In this document: piece after piece, positions 26,546 to 34,767 of the stretch | Layout of the letters: each line of letters starts with the position of its first letter | How positions within the stretch are numbered: position 1 is the first letter of the stretch | Source: Glaciecola sp964621345 | GTDB lineage: Bacteria; Pseudomonadota; Gammaproteobacteria; Enterobacterales; Alteromonadaceae | Direction of reading: 5' to 3' | Length of the DNA stretch: 64,000 nt | Assembly (NCBI GenBank): GCA_964621345.1 | Contig: CAZUON010000014.1 | Location: forward strand, 3,901-67,900 | Notes under the pieces: model-generated | Databases searched by the model: none | Seen by the model: the letters and a program-made list of their open reading frames with translations, nothing else | Told to the model about the DNA's origin: nothing | Position numbers and translations under genes: made by a program

Positions 26546-27817
26546 TTATTGCTTGTAAATGACACCATCTTTCATCACAAAGGTCACATTTTCCAATAAC
26601 GCGACATTCTCTAGAGGGTTACCTTCCACAGCGATTATATCGGCCATAAAACCTTCTTTTATTTGGCCCAAACTGCTCTGCTGTTTGAGCATTTTGGCGC
26701 TGTTGATTGTGGCAGCTTGGATAGACTGCAGTGGCGTCATACCAAATTGCACCATACGCGAAAATTGCTTGCCGTTATCACCGTGTGGATAAATCGCTGC
26801 GTCTGAACCAAATACCATATTTGCACCGGCTTTAACCGCCTGTCTAAAACTTTCACGTTGCGCCTTTGATACCAATTTTTCTTTGTTAATGTTTTCCTCA
26901 GGAACACCGTTTGCTTCGCCAAAAGCTAGCGTATATTCAGTATTGTAGATATCACAAGACAAGTAAGTACCAAATTCCAGTGCAAGCTCTATTGCCTCTT
27001 CGTCCATAAAGCTGCAATGCTCAATTGAGTCAATACCGGCTCGAATAGCCGCTTTTATGCCACTTGTACCATGAGCATGAGCGGCGGCAATCAACCCGCG
27101 CATATGTGCCTCTTCAACGGCTGCTCTTATTTCGTCTTCAGTTAATTGCTGAATGCCAACCTTGGTACCTTTAGAAAAAACACCGCCTGTTGCGCAAACC
27201 TTTATTGTATTGGCACCATACTTAATATTTTCACGCACTTTTTCGCGCACTGCCCATGGGCCATCAGCTACACCTTTCGATTTGCTATTGGCCTCTGGCG
27301 GCGAGAAGTTGTCATCACAATGACCACCAGTTACGCCAATAGAGTGCCCTGCGGCCCAAATCCGGGGCCCTGCAACCTCACCTGCGTTTATACCATCTCT
27401 TAGCGCAATAACTGAGTAGCCTGTTGCCCCTAAATTGCGCACAGTGGTAAATCCAGCCATAAGCGTCTTGTTCGCATTTTTTACCGCTTTAACTGTCTGC
27501 CTTGGTATCGAATTGCCGCGAGACGCTAAAAAATTTTCTTCTGCATCCCCTGTTAGGTGGACATGCATATCCATGACACCAGGAAGTAGTGTTTGCCCTT
27601 TTAAATCAACAATTAGCGTGTCTTTATCACTATCGATTTCGCCTTGTTTAGCGATTTCAATAATTTGATTATTATCGATAAGTACCGATACGTTTTGCAT
27701 TAACCTGCCATTGGTAACATCGAGCATCGCATCAGCATTAATAAGTGTGTGTTGTCCGTAACTCGGTGCCGCTAGCAAAGAAAGAAAGGCGGCTAGAATG
27801 GGGATAAAACGTTTCAT
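26546..27817 (-). CDS. Secreted metal-dependent amidohydrolase (imidazolonepropionase-like/prolidase-like)
   Basis: A 423-residue amidohydrolase-superfamily enzyme with an N-terminal signal peptide ending near PSYGQ. Metal-site motifs are in order: HVH (H85, H87), KVCATGGVF (candidate bridging lysine), AHAHG, SIEHCS, and the late aspartate in VFGSDAA. This subgroup includes Xaa-Pro and Xaa-Arg dipeptidases and lactamase-like hydrolases, so a periplasmic peptidase role is likely but not proven. It stands alone, with 166 bases to the cytochrome c' gene. Confidence 0.87.
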   Translation of the reverse strand: MKRFIPILAAFLSLLAAPSYGQHTLINADAMLDVTNGRLMQNVSVLIDNNQIIEIAKQGEIDSDKDTLIVDLKGQTLLPGVMDMHVHLTGDAEENFLASRGNSIPRQTVKAVKNANKTLMAGFTTVRNLGATGYSVIALRDGINAGEVAGPRIWAAGHSIGVTGGHCDDNFSPPEANSKSKGVADGPWAVREKVRENIKYGANTIKVCATGGVFSKGTKVGIQQLTEDEIRAAVEEAHMRGLIAAAHAHGTSGIKAAIRAGIDSIEHCSFMDEEAIELALEFGTYLSCDIYNTEYTLAFGEANGVPEENINKEKLVSKAQRESFRQAVKAGANMVFGSDAAIYPHGDNGKQFSRMVQFGMTPLQSIQAATINSAKMLKQQSSLGQIKEGFMADIIAVEGNPLENVALLENVTFVMKDGVIYKQ

Positions 27818-27897
27818 AAATATGTTCTCTTATTATTATAGTGTAATAAGAGTAGCGCTTAGCTATGAAATGATCTAGTTTCTACTGACGATATAAC

Positions 27898-27931
27898 AAA
27901 AAAGGCAGGTTAAACTTTAGCTTAGCCTGCC
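27898..27931 (-). terminator. Terminator after mipA-like gene
   Basis: On the minus strand GGCAGGCTAA pairs with TTAACCTGCC (one mismatch) and is followed by TTTTTT, about 30 bases after the gene's stop. Confidence 0.85.
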
Positions 27932-27962
27932 CTTTGAACGCTGATTGGTGGTGAGCTTTGAG

Positions 27963-28703
27963 CTAAAACTGATAGGTCACGCTTAAAAACCCGTCTAAGG
28001 TATTACTCCCGTCCACAATTGGACTGTCTCTTACATCATCGGCAAGATTTAGCCAACGTGATTGAGCGGTTATTTGCCAATTTTCTGCAAAACGGTAAAA
28101 GCCCCCTAAACGCAAGCCTGCCTGCCATACCGCACCGACTTCATATTCTTCAAAGATAGAGTTATTGGCCTCACTTTGAGAAACTCCAAAATAATAATCT
28201 GCGTATTTATCGCTTAAATACTCTACCTGAACGCCACCTGTAATGACCCAACTGCGGTCTTGAGCGTTACCCAGAACACGCTGAAAGTTCAATGCCCCTC
28301 TCTGTCCGTTGTGCTTACTACTTACATCGTTTTGTATAACCGCGGAAAACTCGCCAATAGGCGTTGGATATATATAGCGAAAGCCTGCTAGAAAGCTTAA
28401 AGATCTTCGTTCAATCCCCTCTAGCTCATCTGTTTCATCGATATCAAGCGCGTTTGGAGCCAAATCGACACTCACTCGCAAACTCGGCTCATTGCGCTTA
28501 AGGCCGGTAAGTTTATATTGAAGTGCAGGACCTCGCCAAATAAGGCGTTCTCCCTCGTACGCCACAATAGGAACCACTATCGACTCACTGCTCAAGCCTT
28601 TATATGGTGTTGAGCTTGCTATTGTGGCTACGCCTGCAGACCACTGCGCGTGAGCTGCCGCAGAGAAAAGTGCAGTCGCGATAAAAAGAGATTTTAATTT
28701 CAT
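27963..28703 (-). CDS. MipA/OmpV family outer membrane protein
   Basis: A 246-residue beta-barrel protein. The signal peptide is MKLKSLFIATALFSAAAHAQ. The features SSTPYKGLSSESIVVPIVAYEG and RWRGP-like IWRGPALQYKL are typical of MipA, and the last residue is phenylalanine, as expected for BAM-assembled barrels. Family members are linked to peptidoglycan synthesis scaffolding or antibiotic and osmotic responses. There is no cotranscribed partner. Confidence 0.9.
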   Translation of the reverse strand: MKLKSLFIATALFSAAAHAQWSAGVATIASSTPYKGLSSESIVVPIVAYEGERLIWRGPALQYKLTGLKRNEPSLRVSVDLAPNALDIDETDELEGIERRSLSFLAGFRYIYPTPIGEFSAVIQNDVSSKHNGQRGALNFQRVLGNAQDRSWVITGGVQVEYLSDKYADYYFGVSQSEANNSIFEEYEVGAVWQAGLRLGGFYRFAENWQITAQSRWLNLADDVRDSPIVDGSNTLDGFLSVTYQF

Positions 28704-28863
28704 TGCCTTACCATATTGTTGGTGTTGTCAGTATGATAGTAGTTACGCTCAAGGCACAATCTGGATTGATTATTACAAAGGTTTAAGACTGCTGATAAAC
28801 ACAATGTTAAGAGCTTCGCATATCAGCATCATCGTATTTAACGCCCCCCCCTTCATTAAAGAC

Positions 28864-28899
28864 AAAAAAAAGTGGCCATAATAATCTAATGGCCACTTT
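28864..28899 (-). terminator. Terminator after DUF4397 gene
   Basis: On the minus strand AAAGTGGCCAT / ATGGCCACTTT forms an 11-bp stem followed by a run of T, 37 bases past the stop. The symmetric sequence may also act on the other strand. Confidence 0.9.
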
Positions 28900-28935
28900 A
28901 AATGCTTGAATGAGTATTAGGTGCTATTTTCGCAC

Positions 28936-30312
28936 TTAAAAATCGTCAGCAAGAATCAATTGAGGACCTGCGCCAGGTGCATCGCCGTCTACTGCAATGG
29001 CAGTGTAGATTTTACCTGCTTCAAGGCTAAGTACCGGTGTTTCAATAGCAGCTGTCATGGTACCTGTTGGTGTAACCGTCACTACATAATCACCCGCGTT
29101 TAACTGAACATAACCTGTCTCTACTAATACACCTGAATCGTAAGGAACAGCAGTAAATGCTGGTGTTGCGCCAGCAATATTACCGTCAGCAGTAACATAG
29201 ATGTCTACCGGGCCAGTTGCTTGTGAAGCATGGAATATTCGCACTTGTGCTGCGGTTGCAAGACGACGTCCATCATCAACAATCAGGTCAAGGTCGGCCA
29301 TAGCTAGTGTGTTGTTTGCAAGCGCAGTATATCGCACGCCCGAAGTCAGAGAGATAGCTGCATCATTTATCGCTACGATACTGTTGTCTGCATCTGCTTT
29401 TACATCAATAAGGTAATCACCGCCCATAACGTCAATGTATGGTGTTACGCCTTTAAACGGAGCACCGTCAAACAACAACAGCTCATCTTCTCCAAGGTCA
29501 GCGAAAATATCTACGGCAGGCGCATCAGCAATGCCATGGATTGCACGAATTTCAGCAGTGGTATTGATATCAGACAACACGAAAGACGCAGAACCGTCAG
29601 CGACTAAAAGATTGATTGGCGCATCGCCTGCACCTGTGTTTTCAGTCGCTGTAATGAATAAATCTGAACCTGCTGCTAAGTCTAAAGGACCAGAATCAAA
29701 CACGACTGTTGTGGTACCTGCTACCGCAACACGAATTTGATACGTTGCAGCCGGTACTTCCACTTGGCCCGTGAAGTCCATAAAAGACAGCGTCGCTAAT
29801 GGTTGCTCTGAACCTAAATCTGTATCAGGTGCAGTAACATAAACGTCTACTGTTGGTGCATCTGGTGCGCCGTGTACAACTTGTGCTCTAATATTTCCAG
29901 ACCCTACTTCATCTTCATCGTTAACCACTAACAAAGCGCTGATATCAGCAGTATCACCTACGGCTAGAACGGTATACTCTTTATCGTTTTCAAGCGTTGC
30001 TGGTAGGTCAATTACCGTAACGGTATCACCACCAGGTAAAATTGCTTCTACTTCAAAATTAAAAGGACCAGTTCGAAAAAATGCTAAACCTGAGGCCGTT
30101 TCATAGGCCAAATCTTCTAAACCAGTAATAACACTGCCACTTGATAGAATATTAACATTAGGTGCATCTGGTGAAGCGTGTACGATGCGCACTGCGGCAT
30201 TATCAACCGGCTGTTCCGGAACTTCCGTCTCGTTATTATTATCGCTGTCGAAGCATGCCGTTAAGGCGAAGACGCTTGCGAGAGTGATGATTGTTGTTTT
30301 TATGTTTTTCAT
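28936..30312 (-). CDS. Surface lipoprotein with four DUF4397 repeats
   Basis: A 458-residue lipoprotein with lipobox LTAC (C20), followed by an acidic Asp/Asn spacer. Four repeats of about 100 residues each start with related lines: RIVHASPDAPNVNI, RAQVVHGAPDAPTVDVYV, RAIHGIADAPAVDIF and RIFHASQATGPVDIYV. DUF4397 forms a beta-sandwich found in cell-surface proteins of unknown function. ATG 30312 has AGAGAA seven bases upstream; the in-frame GTG at 30318 is too close to it. It has its own terminator and looks monocistronic. Confidence 0.9.
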   Translation of the reverse strand: MKNIKTTIITLASVFALTACFDSDNNNETEVPEQPVDNAAVRIVHASPDAPNVNILSSGSVITGLEDLAYETASGLAFFRTGPFNFEVEAILPGGDTVTVIDLPATLENDKEYTVLAVGDTADISALLVVNDEDEVGSGNIRAQVVHGAPDAPTVDVYVTAPDTDLGSEQPLATLSFMDFTGQVEVPAATYQIRVAVAGTTTVVFDSGPLDLAAGSDLFITATENTGAGDAPINLLVADGSASFVLSDINTTAEIRAIHGIADAPAVDIFADLGEDELLLFDGAPFKGVTPYIDVMGGDYLIDVKADADNSIVAINDAAISLTSGVRYTALANNTLAMADLDLIVDDGRRLATAAQVRIFHASQATGPVDIYVTADGNIAGATPAFTAVPYDSGVLVETGYVQLNAGDYVVTVTPTGTMTAAIETPVLSLEAGKIYTAIAVDGDAPGAGPQLILADDF

Positions 30313-30688
30313 AGTCACGTTCTCTGTTGTGTTGGAAAGTTAGTTAAGATGTTTAGTGAGAATAGTTACAACATGGCTCGGTAAGTGGTTTAATTGAAAT
30401 GTTAAATAAACGATTAAATTTAGTTAACGTTTGTCACATAAATGCCAGTAAGTGACGTGCTTATTATGATGCATGTGTTGTGACACTGGGGTTTACATGC
30501 TGTGCCTGAGTCTGGCTGATAAAACTTAGAGTAACTAAATGAAAACACATTATTGCTTGATTTAATGGTCAGAGAGATTGGCGCAATAAAAAACGGATAC
30601 CCACACAGGTATCCGCTTTAATCATTATTGACCGCTAAAAGCCTCGAAGCTTCAAGACACGGCCTTATTGAAGATCTTTGTGTAAATA
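30313..30688. other. Intergenic region between DUF4397 gene and dnaJ
   Basis: About 376 bases without a credible gene. It contains the dnaJ terminator and, closer to 30320-30500, the AT-rich promoter area of the DUF4397 gene. No operator was recognised. Confidence 0.5.
30588..30616 (-). terminator. Terminator of the dnaK-dnaJ transcript
   Basis: On the minus strand GCGGATACC and GGTATCCGT form a stem with a short loop, followed by TTTTTT, about 75 bases past the dnaJ stop. Confidence 0.88.
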
Positions 30689-31813
30689 TTAGCTTTTTAA
30701 ATCATCAAAGAACTGCTTCACCCCATCAAAAAAGCCTTTTTCTTTAGGACGATGCTTTGCACCTTGCCCCATGCAGGTCTTTTCAAACTCTTCTAAAAGC
30801 TCTTTTTGTTTAGACGATAAATTAACTGGCGTTTCGATTTCAACTTTACACATTAAGTCACCTACGGCGCCACTGCGCACCGATTTAACGCCTTTACCAC
30901 GTAATCTAAACATTTTTCCGGTTTGCGTCTCAGGACTGACTTTCAGCTTGACCTTGCCATCTAGTGTCGGTACTTCAATGTCACCACCGAGTGCTGCGGT
31001 AGTAAAACTCAAAGGTACCTCACAATATAAATTGTTACCGTCGCGGGTAAATATATGATGGTCCTTAACATGAACTTGCACATATAAATCGCCCGCTGGT
31101 GCACCTTGCTCGCCCGCTTCGCCTTCACCGCTTAATCGTATTCTGTCACCGGTATCAACACCTGCCGGGACTTTAACCGAAAGGGTTTTAGTTTTTTCAA
31201 CACGACCTTGACCGCGACAAGGGCTACAGGGATCTGAAACAATCTTGCCTTTTCCTGAACACGTTGGGCAAGTTTGTTGAACAGCAAAGAAACCTTGACG
31301 CATTTGTACTTGACCCGCGCCTTTACATGTGGGGCATGTGCTTGCAGAGGTTCCCTTCTTAGCGCCAGAGCCATCACAGGTATCGCACTCCACCAGAGTA
31401 GGCACGCGAATTTCAACCTCTTTACCGCGTACAGCTTCTTCCAAACTCATTTCTAGATTATAACGAAGGTCAGAGCCTTGTCTGGCACGTTGTTGTCGGC
31501 CTCTACCGCCACCAAAAATATCGCCAAATACATCACCAAAAATATCACCAAAATCGCCTGGTCCAGCACCACCGCCGCCACGATTAGGATCGACGCCGGC
31601 ATGACCGTATTGATCATAGGCCGCGCGTTTGCGTTGGTCTGATAAGATTTCGTAAGCTTCTTGTACTTCCCTGAATTTTTCTTCCAAAGACTTATCACCT
31701 TGTGCGCGGTCAGGATGATATTTCATCGCGAGCTTTTTATAGGCCTTTTTAATTTCGCGCTCTTCGGCGCTCTTCGCCACGCCTAGTACTTCGTAATAGT
31801 CTCTTTTAGACAT
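30689..31813 (-). CDS. dnaJ: Chaperone protein DnaJ
   Basis: A type I Hsp40 of 374 residues: a J domain with HPD at residues 33-35, a Gly/Phe-rich linker, four CxxCxGxG zinc repeats (CDTCDGSG, CPTCKGAG, CPTCSGKG, CSPCRGQG), and C-terminal substrate-binding domains. It stimulates the DnaK ATPase and hands over unfolded clients. Downstream of dnaK on the same strand, with 123 bases between them. Confidence 0.98.
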   Translation of the reverse strand: MSKRDYYEVLGVAKSAEEREIKKAYKKLAMKYHPDRAQGDKSLEEKFREVQEAYEILSDQRKRAAYDQYGHAGVDPNRGGGGAGPGDFGDIFGDVFGDIFGGGRGRQQRARQGSDLRYNLEMSLEEAVRGKEVEIRVPTLVECDTCDGSGAKKGTSASTCPTCKGAGQVQMRQGFFAVQQTCPTCSGKGKIVSDPCSPCRGQGRVEKTKTLSVKVPAGVDTGDRIRLSGEGEAGEQGAPAGDLYVQVHVKDHHIFTRDGNNLYCEVPLSFTTAALGGDIEVPTLDGKVKLKVSPETQTGKMFRLRGKGVKSVRSGAVGDLMCKVEIETPVNLSSKQKELLEEFEKTCMGQGAKHRPKEKGFFDGVKQFFDDLKS

Positions 31814-31936
31814 AAACCCTTGTTCCTACTAATGCATTGAAATTGATACACTGTTGATTTTGCAAATCTTGTTAACACAACAGGCGCATACCCCTCTCGA
31901 GATAGCGCCTGATGCTAGTAACACCCAAATACTGTG

Positions 31937-33868
31937 TTATTTTTTATCGTCGTCTTTTACTTCTTCAAACTCAGCGTCAACCACATCATCGCCAGCATCA
32001 GCCTGAGCATTTGGCTCACCTTGTGCTTGACCTTCTGCGCCTTGAGCGGCTGCTTTTGCTTGCGCTATTTCCATCAATTTAGCAGACGCTTCAATCAATG
32101 CTTGAGTCTTCTGCTCGATGGCTTCAACGTCATCTTCTTTGCGCGCGACTTCAAGCTCGTCTATGGCCGCTTCAATTTTGCTTTTCTCATCCGCTTCCAG
32201 CGCATCGCCGGCTTCTTCTATCTGAGTGCGTGTTCCGTGGATCATGCCATCAGCTTGGTTACGGGCAGCAACGAGTTTCTCAAATTTTGCATCTGCGTCT
32301 TTATTTGCTTCTGCATCTTGTACCATTTGATTTATCTCATCTTCACTCAAACCTGAAGACGCTTTGATCGTAATTTTCTGCTCTTTACCGGTATCTTTGT
32401 CTTTCGCAGATACGTGTAAAATACCGTCCGCATCAATATCAAAGGTCACTTCGATTTGAGGTGTTCCACGTGGCGCCGGGCGAATGCCTTCAAGGTTAAA
32501 CTGACCTAAAGACTTGTTGCCCGATGCTTGCTTACGTTCACCTTGTAATACGTGTACCGTTACCGCTGATTGATTATCGTCAGCCGTTGAGAACGTTTGT
32601 GACTTTTTGGTCGGTACTGTCGTATTTTTCTCGATTAACGGTGTCATCACGCCGCCCATTGTTTCGATACCTAGAGACAATGGAGAAACGTCTAGTAATA
32701 GAACGTCTTTCACTTCGCCTGACAATACGCCGCCTTGAATCGCCGCACCTACTGCTACTGCTTCATCAGGGTTAACATCTTTTCTTGGTGCTTTACCAAA
32801 GAAGTCTGTTACGTACTTTTGCACCAATGGCATGCGAGTTTGTCCGCCCACCAGGATGATATCGTCGATATCGCCCACTGATAAATCTGCATCTGCTAAA
32901 GCTTGCTTAAGCGGCTCTAAAGACTTTTTCACTAGCTCTTCAACCAATGACTCTAGTTTAGCGCGCGTTACCTTAATTGCTAAATGCTTAGGACCAGAGG
33001 CATCTGCAGTAATGTAAGGCAAGTTAACTTCGGTTTGTTGTGCAGAAGAAAGCTCAATTTTCGCTTTTTCACCCGCTTCTTTCAAACGCTGCATCGCAAG
33101 TGGGTCTTTACGTAAATCAAAACCTTGGTCTTTTTTGAACTCATCAACCAAATAAGTGATCATACGGTTATCAAAATCTTCGCCACCAAGGTGGGTATCA
33201 CCATTTGTTGCAAGCACTTCAAAGGTATGTTCACCGTCAACGTTATCGATTTCGATGATTGAGATATCAAACGTACCACCACCTAAATCATATACCGCAA
33301 CAACGTTGTCGCCTTTTTTCTTGTCCATGCCGTAGGCAAGTGCTGCAGCTGTTGGCTCATTGATAATGCGTTTTACTTCTAAGCCAGCAATTCGCCCTGC
33401 ATCTTTTGTTGCTTGACGCTGAGCATCATTAAAGTAAGCCGGTACTGTAATAACAGCAGCGGTGACTTCTTCGCCAAGGTAATCTTCAGCGGTTTTCTTC
33501 ATCTTTTTCAATACTTCGGCAGAGATTTGCGGTGGAGCCATCTTCTCGCCATTACCTTCAACCCATGCATCGCCGTTATCTGCTTTAACAATAGCGAAGG
33601 GCATGATGTCGATGTCGCGCTGTACTTCTTCGTCTTCAAAGCGACGACCAATTAAACGCTTAATTGCGAATAAGGTGTTTTTAGGGTTAGTTACCGCCTG
33701 GCGCTTTGCAGGTTGACCTACTAACGTTTCGCCATCTTGCGAATAAGCAATGATTGAAGGAGTCGTGCGATCGCCCTCTGCATTTTCGATAACTTTTGCT
33801 TTGTCGCCGTCGAGTACGGCAACACATGAATTTGTTGTACCTAAGTCGATACCGATGATTCTACCCAT
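31937..33868 (-). CDS. dnaK: Chaperone protein DnaK (Hsp70)
   Basis: A 643-residue Hsp70 with the nucleotide-binding signatures IGIDLGTTNSCVA, VYDLGGGTFDISII and the ILVGGQTRMP motif, a substrate-binding domain from about residue 390, and an acidic C-terminal tail ending in DDDKK. A sigma32-type promoter lies in the gap to grpE, so dnaK-dnaJ can be transcribed apart from grpE. A good GGAGAGAT site precedes the ATG. Confidence 0.99.
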   Translation of the reverse strand: MGRIIGIDLGTTNSCVAVLDGDKAKVIENAEGDRTTPSIIAYSQDGETLVGQPAKRQAVTNPKNTLFAIKRLIGRRFEDEEVQRDIDIMPFAIVKADNGDAWVEGNGEKMAPPQISAEVLKKMKKTAEDYLGEEVTAAVITVPAYFNDAQRQATKDAGRIAGLEVKRIINEPTAAALAYGMDKKKGDNVVAVYDLGGGTFDISIIEIDNVDGEHTFEVLATNGDTHLGGEDFDNRMITYLVDEFKKDQGFDLRKDPLAMQRLKEAGEKAKIELSSAQQTEVNLPYITADASGPKHLAIKVTRAKLESLVEELVKKSLEPLKQALADADLSVGDIDDIILVGGQTRMPLVQKYVTDFFGKAPRKDVNPDEAVAVGAAIQGGVLSGEVKDVLLLDVSPLSLGIETMGGVMTPLIEKNTTVPTKKSQTFSTADDNQSAVTVHVLQGERKQASGNKSLGQFNLEGIRPAPRGTPQIEVTFDIDADGILHVSAKDKDTGKEQKITIKASSGLSEDEINQMVQDAEANKDADAKFEKLVAARNQADGMIHGTRTQIEEAGDALEADEKSKIEAAIDELEVARKEDDVEAIEQKTQALIEASAKLMEIAQAKAAAQGAEGQAQGEPNAQADAGDDVVDAEFEEVKDDDKK

Positions 33869-33917
33869 GTATATCTCTCCAAAATTTCTTAATGTTGCTA
33901 AACTATTTGATTATTTA

Positions 33918-33947
33918 ATAAGTGGGGTTAATACCCTTATTTTCAAT
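33918..33947 (-). promoter_or_regulatory. Heat-shock (sigma32) promoter for dnaK-dnaJ
   Basis: On the minus strand -35 ATTGAAA (33947-33941) and -10 CCCCACTTAT (33927-33918) have a 13-base spacer. Consensus is CTTGAAA and CCCCATnTA. Confidence 0.6.
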
Positions 33948-33991
33948 AGGCTTATTTGGCAATATTCAAAAATAATTGCCACTCCTATTAC

Positions 33992-34633
33992 TTATGCTTG
34001 TGTATCGACACCTTCTGATGGCGCTCTTGAAACCATTACCATAGCTGGGCGCAATAAACGCTCATTCAATACATAGCCTTTCTGCATCACCGCCATTACC
34101 GTATTAGCAGGATGCTCGGTTGATTCTTGCAAAGACATCGCCTGATGATGGTCAGGATTGAAAGTCTCACCTAAGGGGTCAATGACCGTTAAGCCAAATT
34201 TTTCGATGGTTGAAATAAACGACTTCAGAGTTAAATCCACGCCATCTAATAAAGGTTTACTTGCTTCATCTTCAGGATTTGCCGATTGCACCGCTCTCTC
34301 TAAGTTGTCAATTACAGGCAATAACTCACCGGCAAATTTTTCCAGGGCAAACTTACGTGCTTTGTCTATTTCTGATTCGACTCTACGGCGCGCATTTTCA
34401 AGATCCGCTCTTGCACGCAATACACCGTCTGTTTGTTCGTGAATTTGGGCCTTAGCCGCGGCAAGCTCTTCTTCAAGAGCTTGAATCTGCGCCTCTTCTA
34501 AACTCAATACTTCAGACTGCTCAGTGCTGTCATCTTGTACCTCGTTAGTCGCTTGTTGATTGTTCTCGGTATTAAGTTCTTCGGTTACACCGTCTTCAGT
34601 TTTTGGCTGATTAGCATCAGGTTGCTGACTCAT
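33992..34633 (-). CDS. grpE: Nucleotide exchange factor GrpE
   Basis: A 213-residue GrpE: an acidic, glutamine-rich disordered N-terminus, a long coiled-coil helix (about residues 45-110), and the C-terminal beta domain with NPDHHQAMS and VMAVMQKGYVLNERLLRPAMVMVS. It exchanges ADP for ATP on DnaK. Expressed from a strong sigma32-type promoter just upstream. In related genomes the divergent neighbour is nadK; here a 12.7-kb block separates them. Confidence 0.97.
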   Translation of the reverse strand: MSQQPDANQPKTEDGVTEELNTENNQQATNEVQDDSTEQSEVLSLEEAQIQALEEELAAAKAQIHEQTDGVLRARADLENARRRVESEIDKARKFALEKFAGELLPVIDNLERAVQSANPEDEASKPLLDGVDLTLKSFISTIEKFGLTVIDPLGETFNPDHHQAMSLQESTEHPANTVMAVMQKGYVLNERLLRPAMVMVSRAPSEGVDTQA

Positions 34634-34683
34634 TATCTTCTCCGCGCTTACTTTGGCTGGTCAATTCTTTGCGATGCTGGCTA

Positions 34684-34711
34684 TAATGGGGATAAATCAG
34701 AGGGCTTCAAG
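34684..34711 (-). promoter_or_regulatory. Heat-shock (sigma32) promoter for grpE
   Basis: On the minus strand -35 CTTGAA (34711-34706) and -10 CCCCATTA (34691-34684) are separated by 14 bases. Both elements match the sigma32 consensus almost perfectly, about 50 bases before the grpE ATG. Confidence 0.85.
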
Positions 34712-34767
34712 GCACTTTTTCGATTTTTTTTAAGGTCGTAAAAAGGCGCGGAACAGCGGAACAATAG

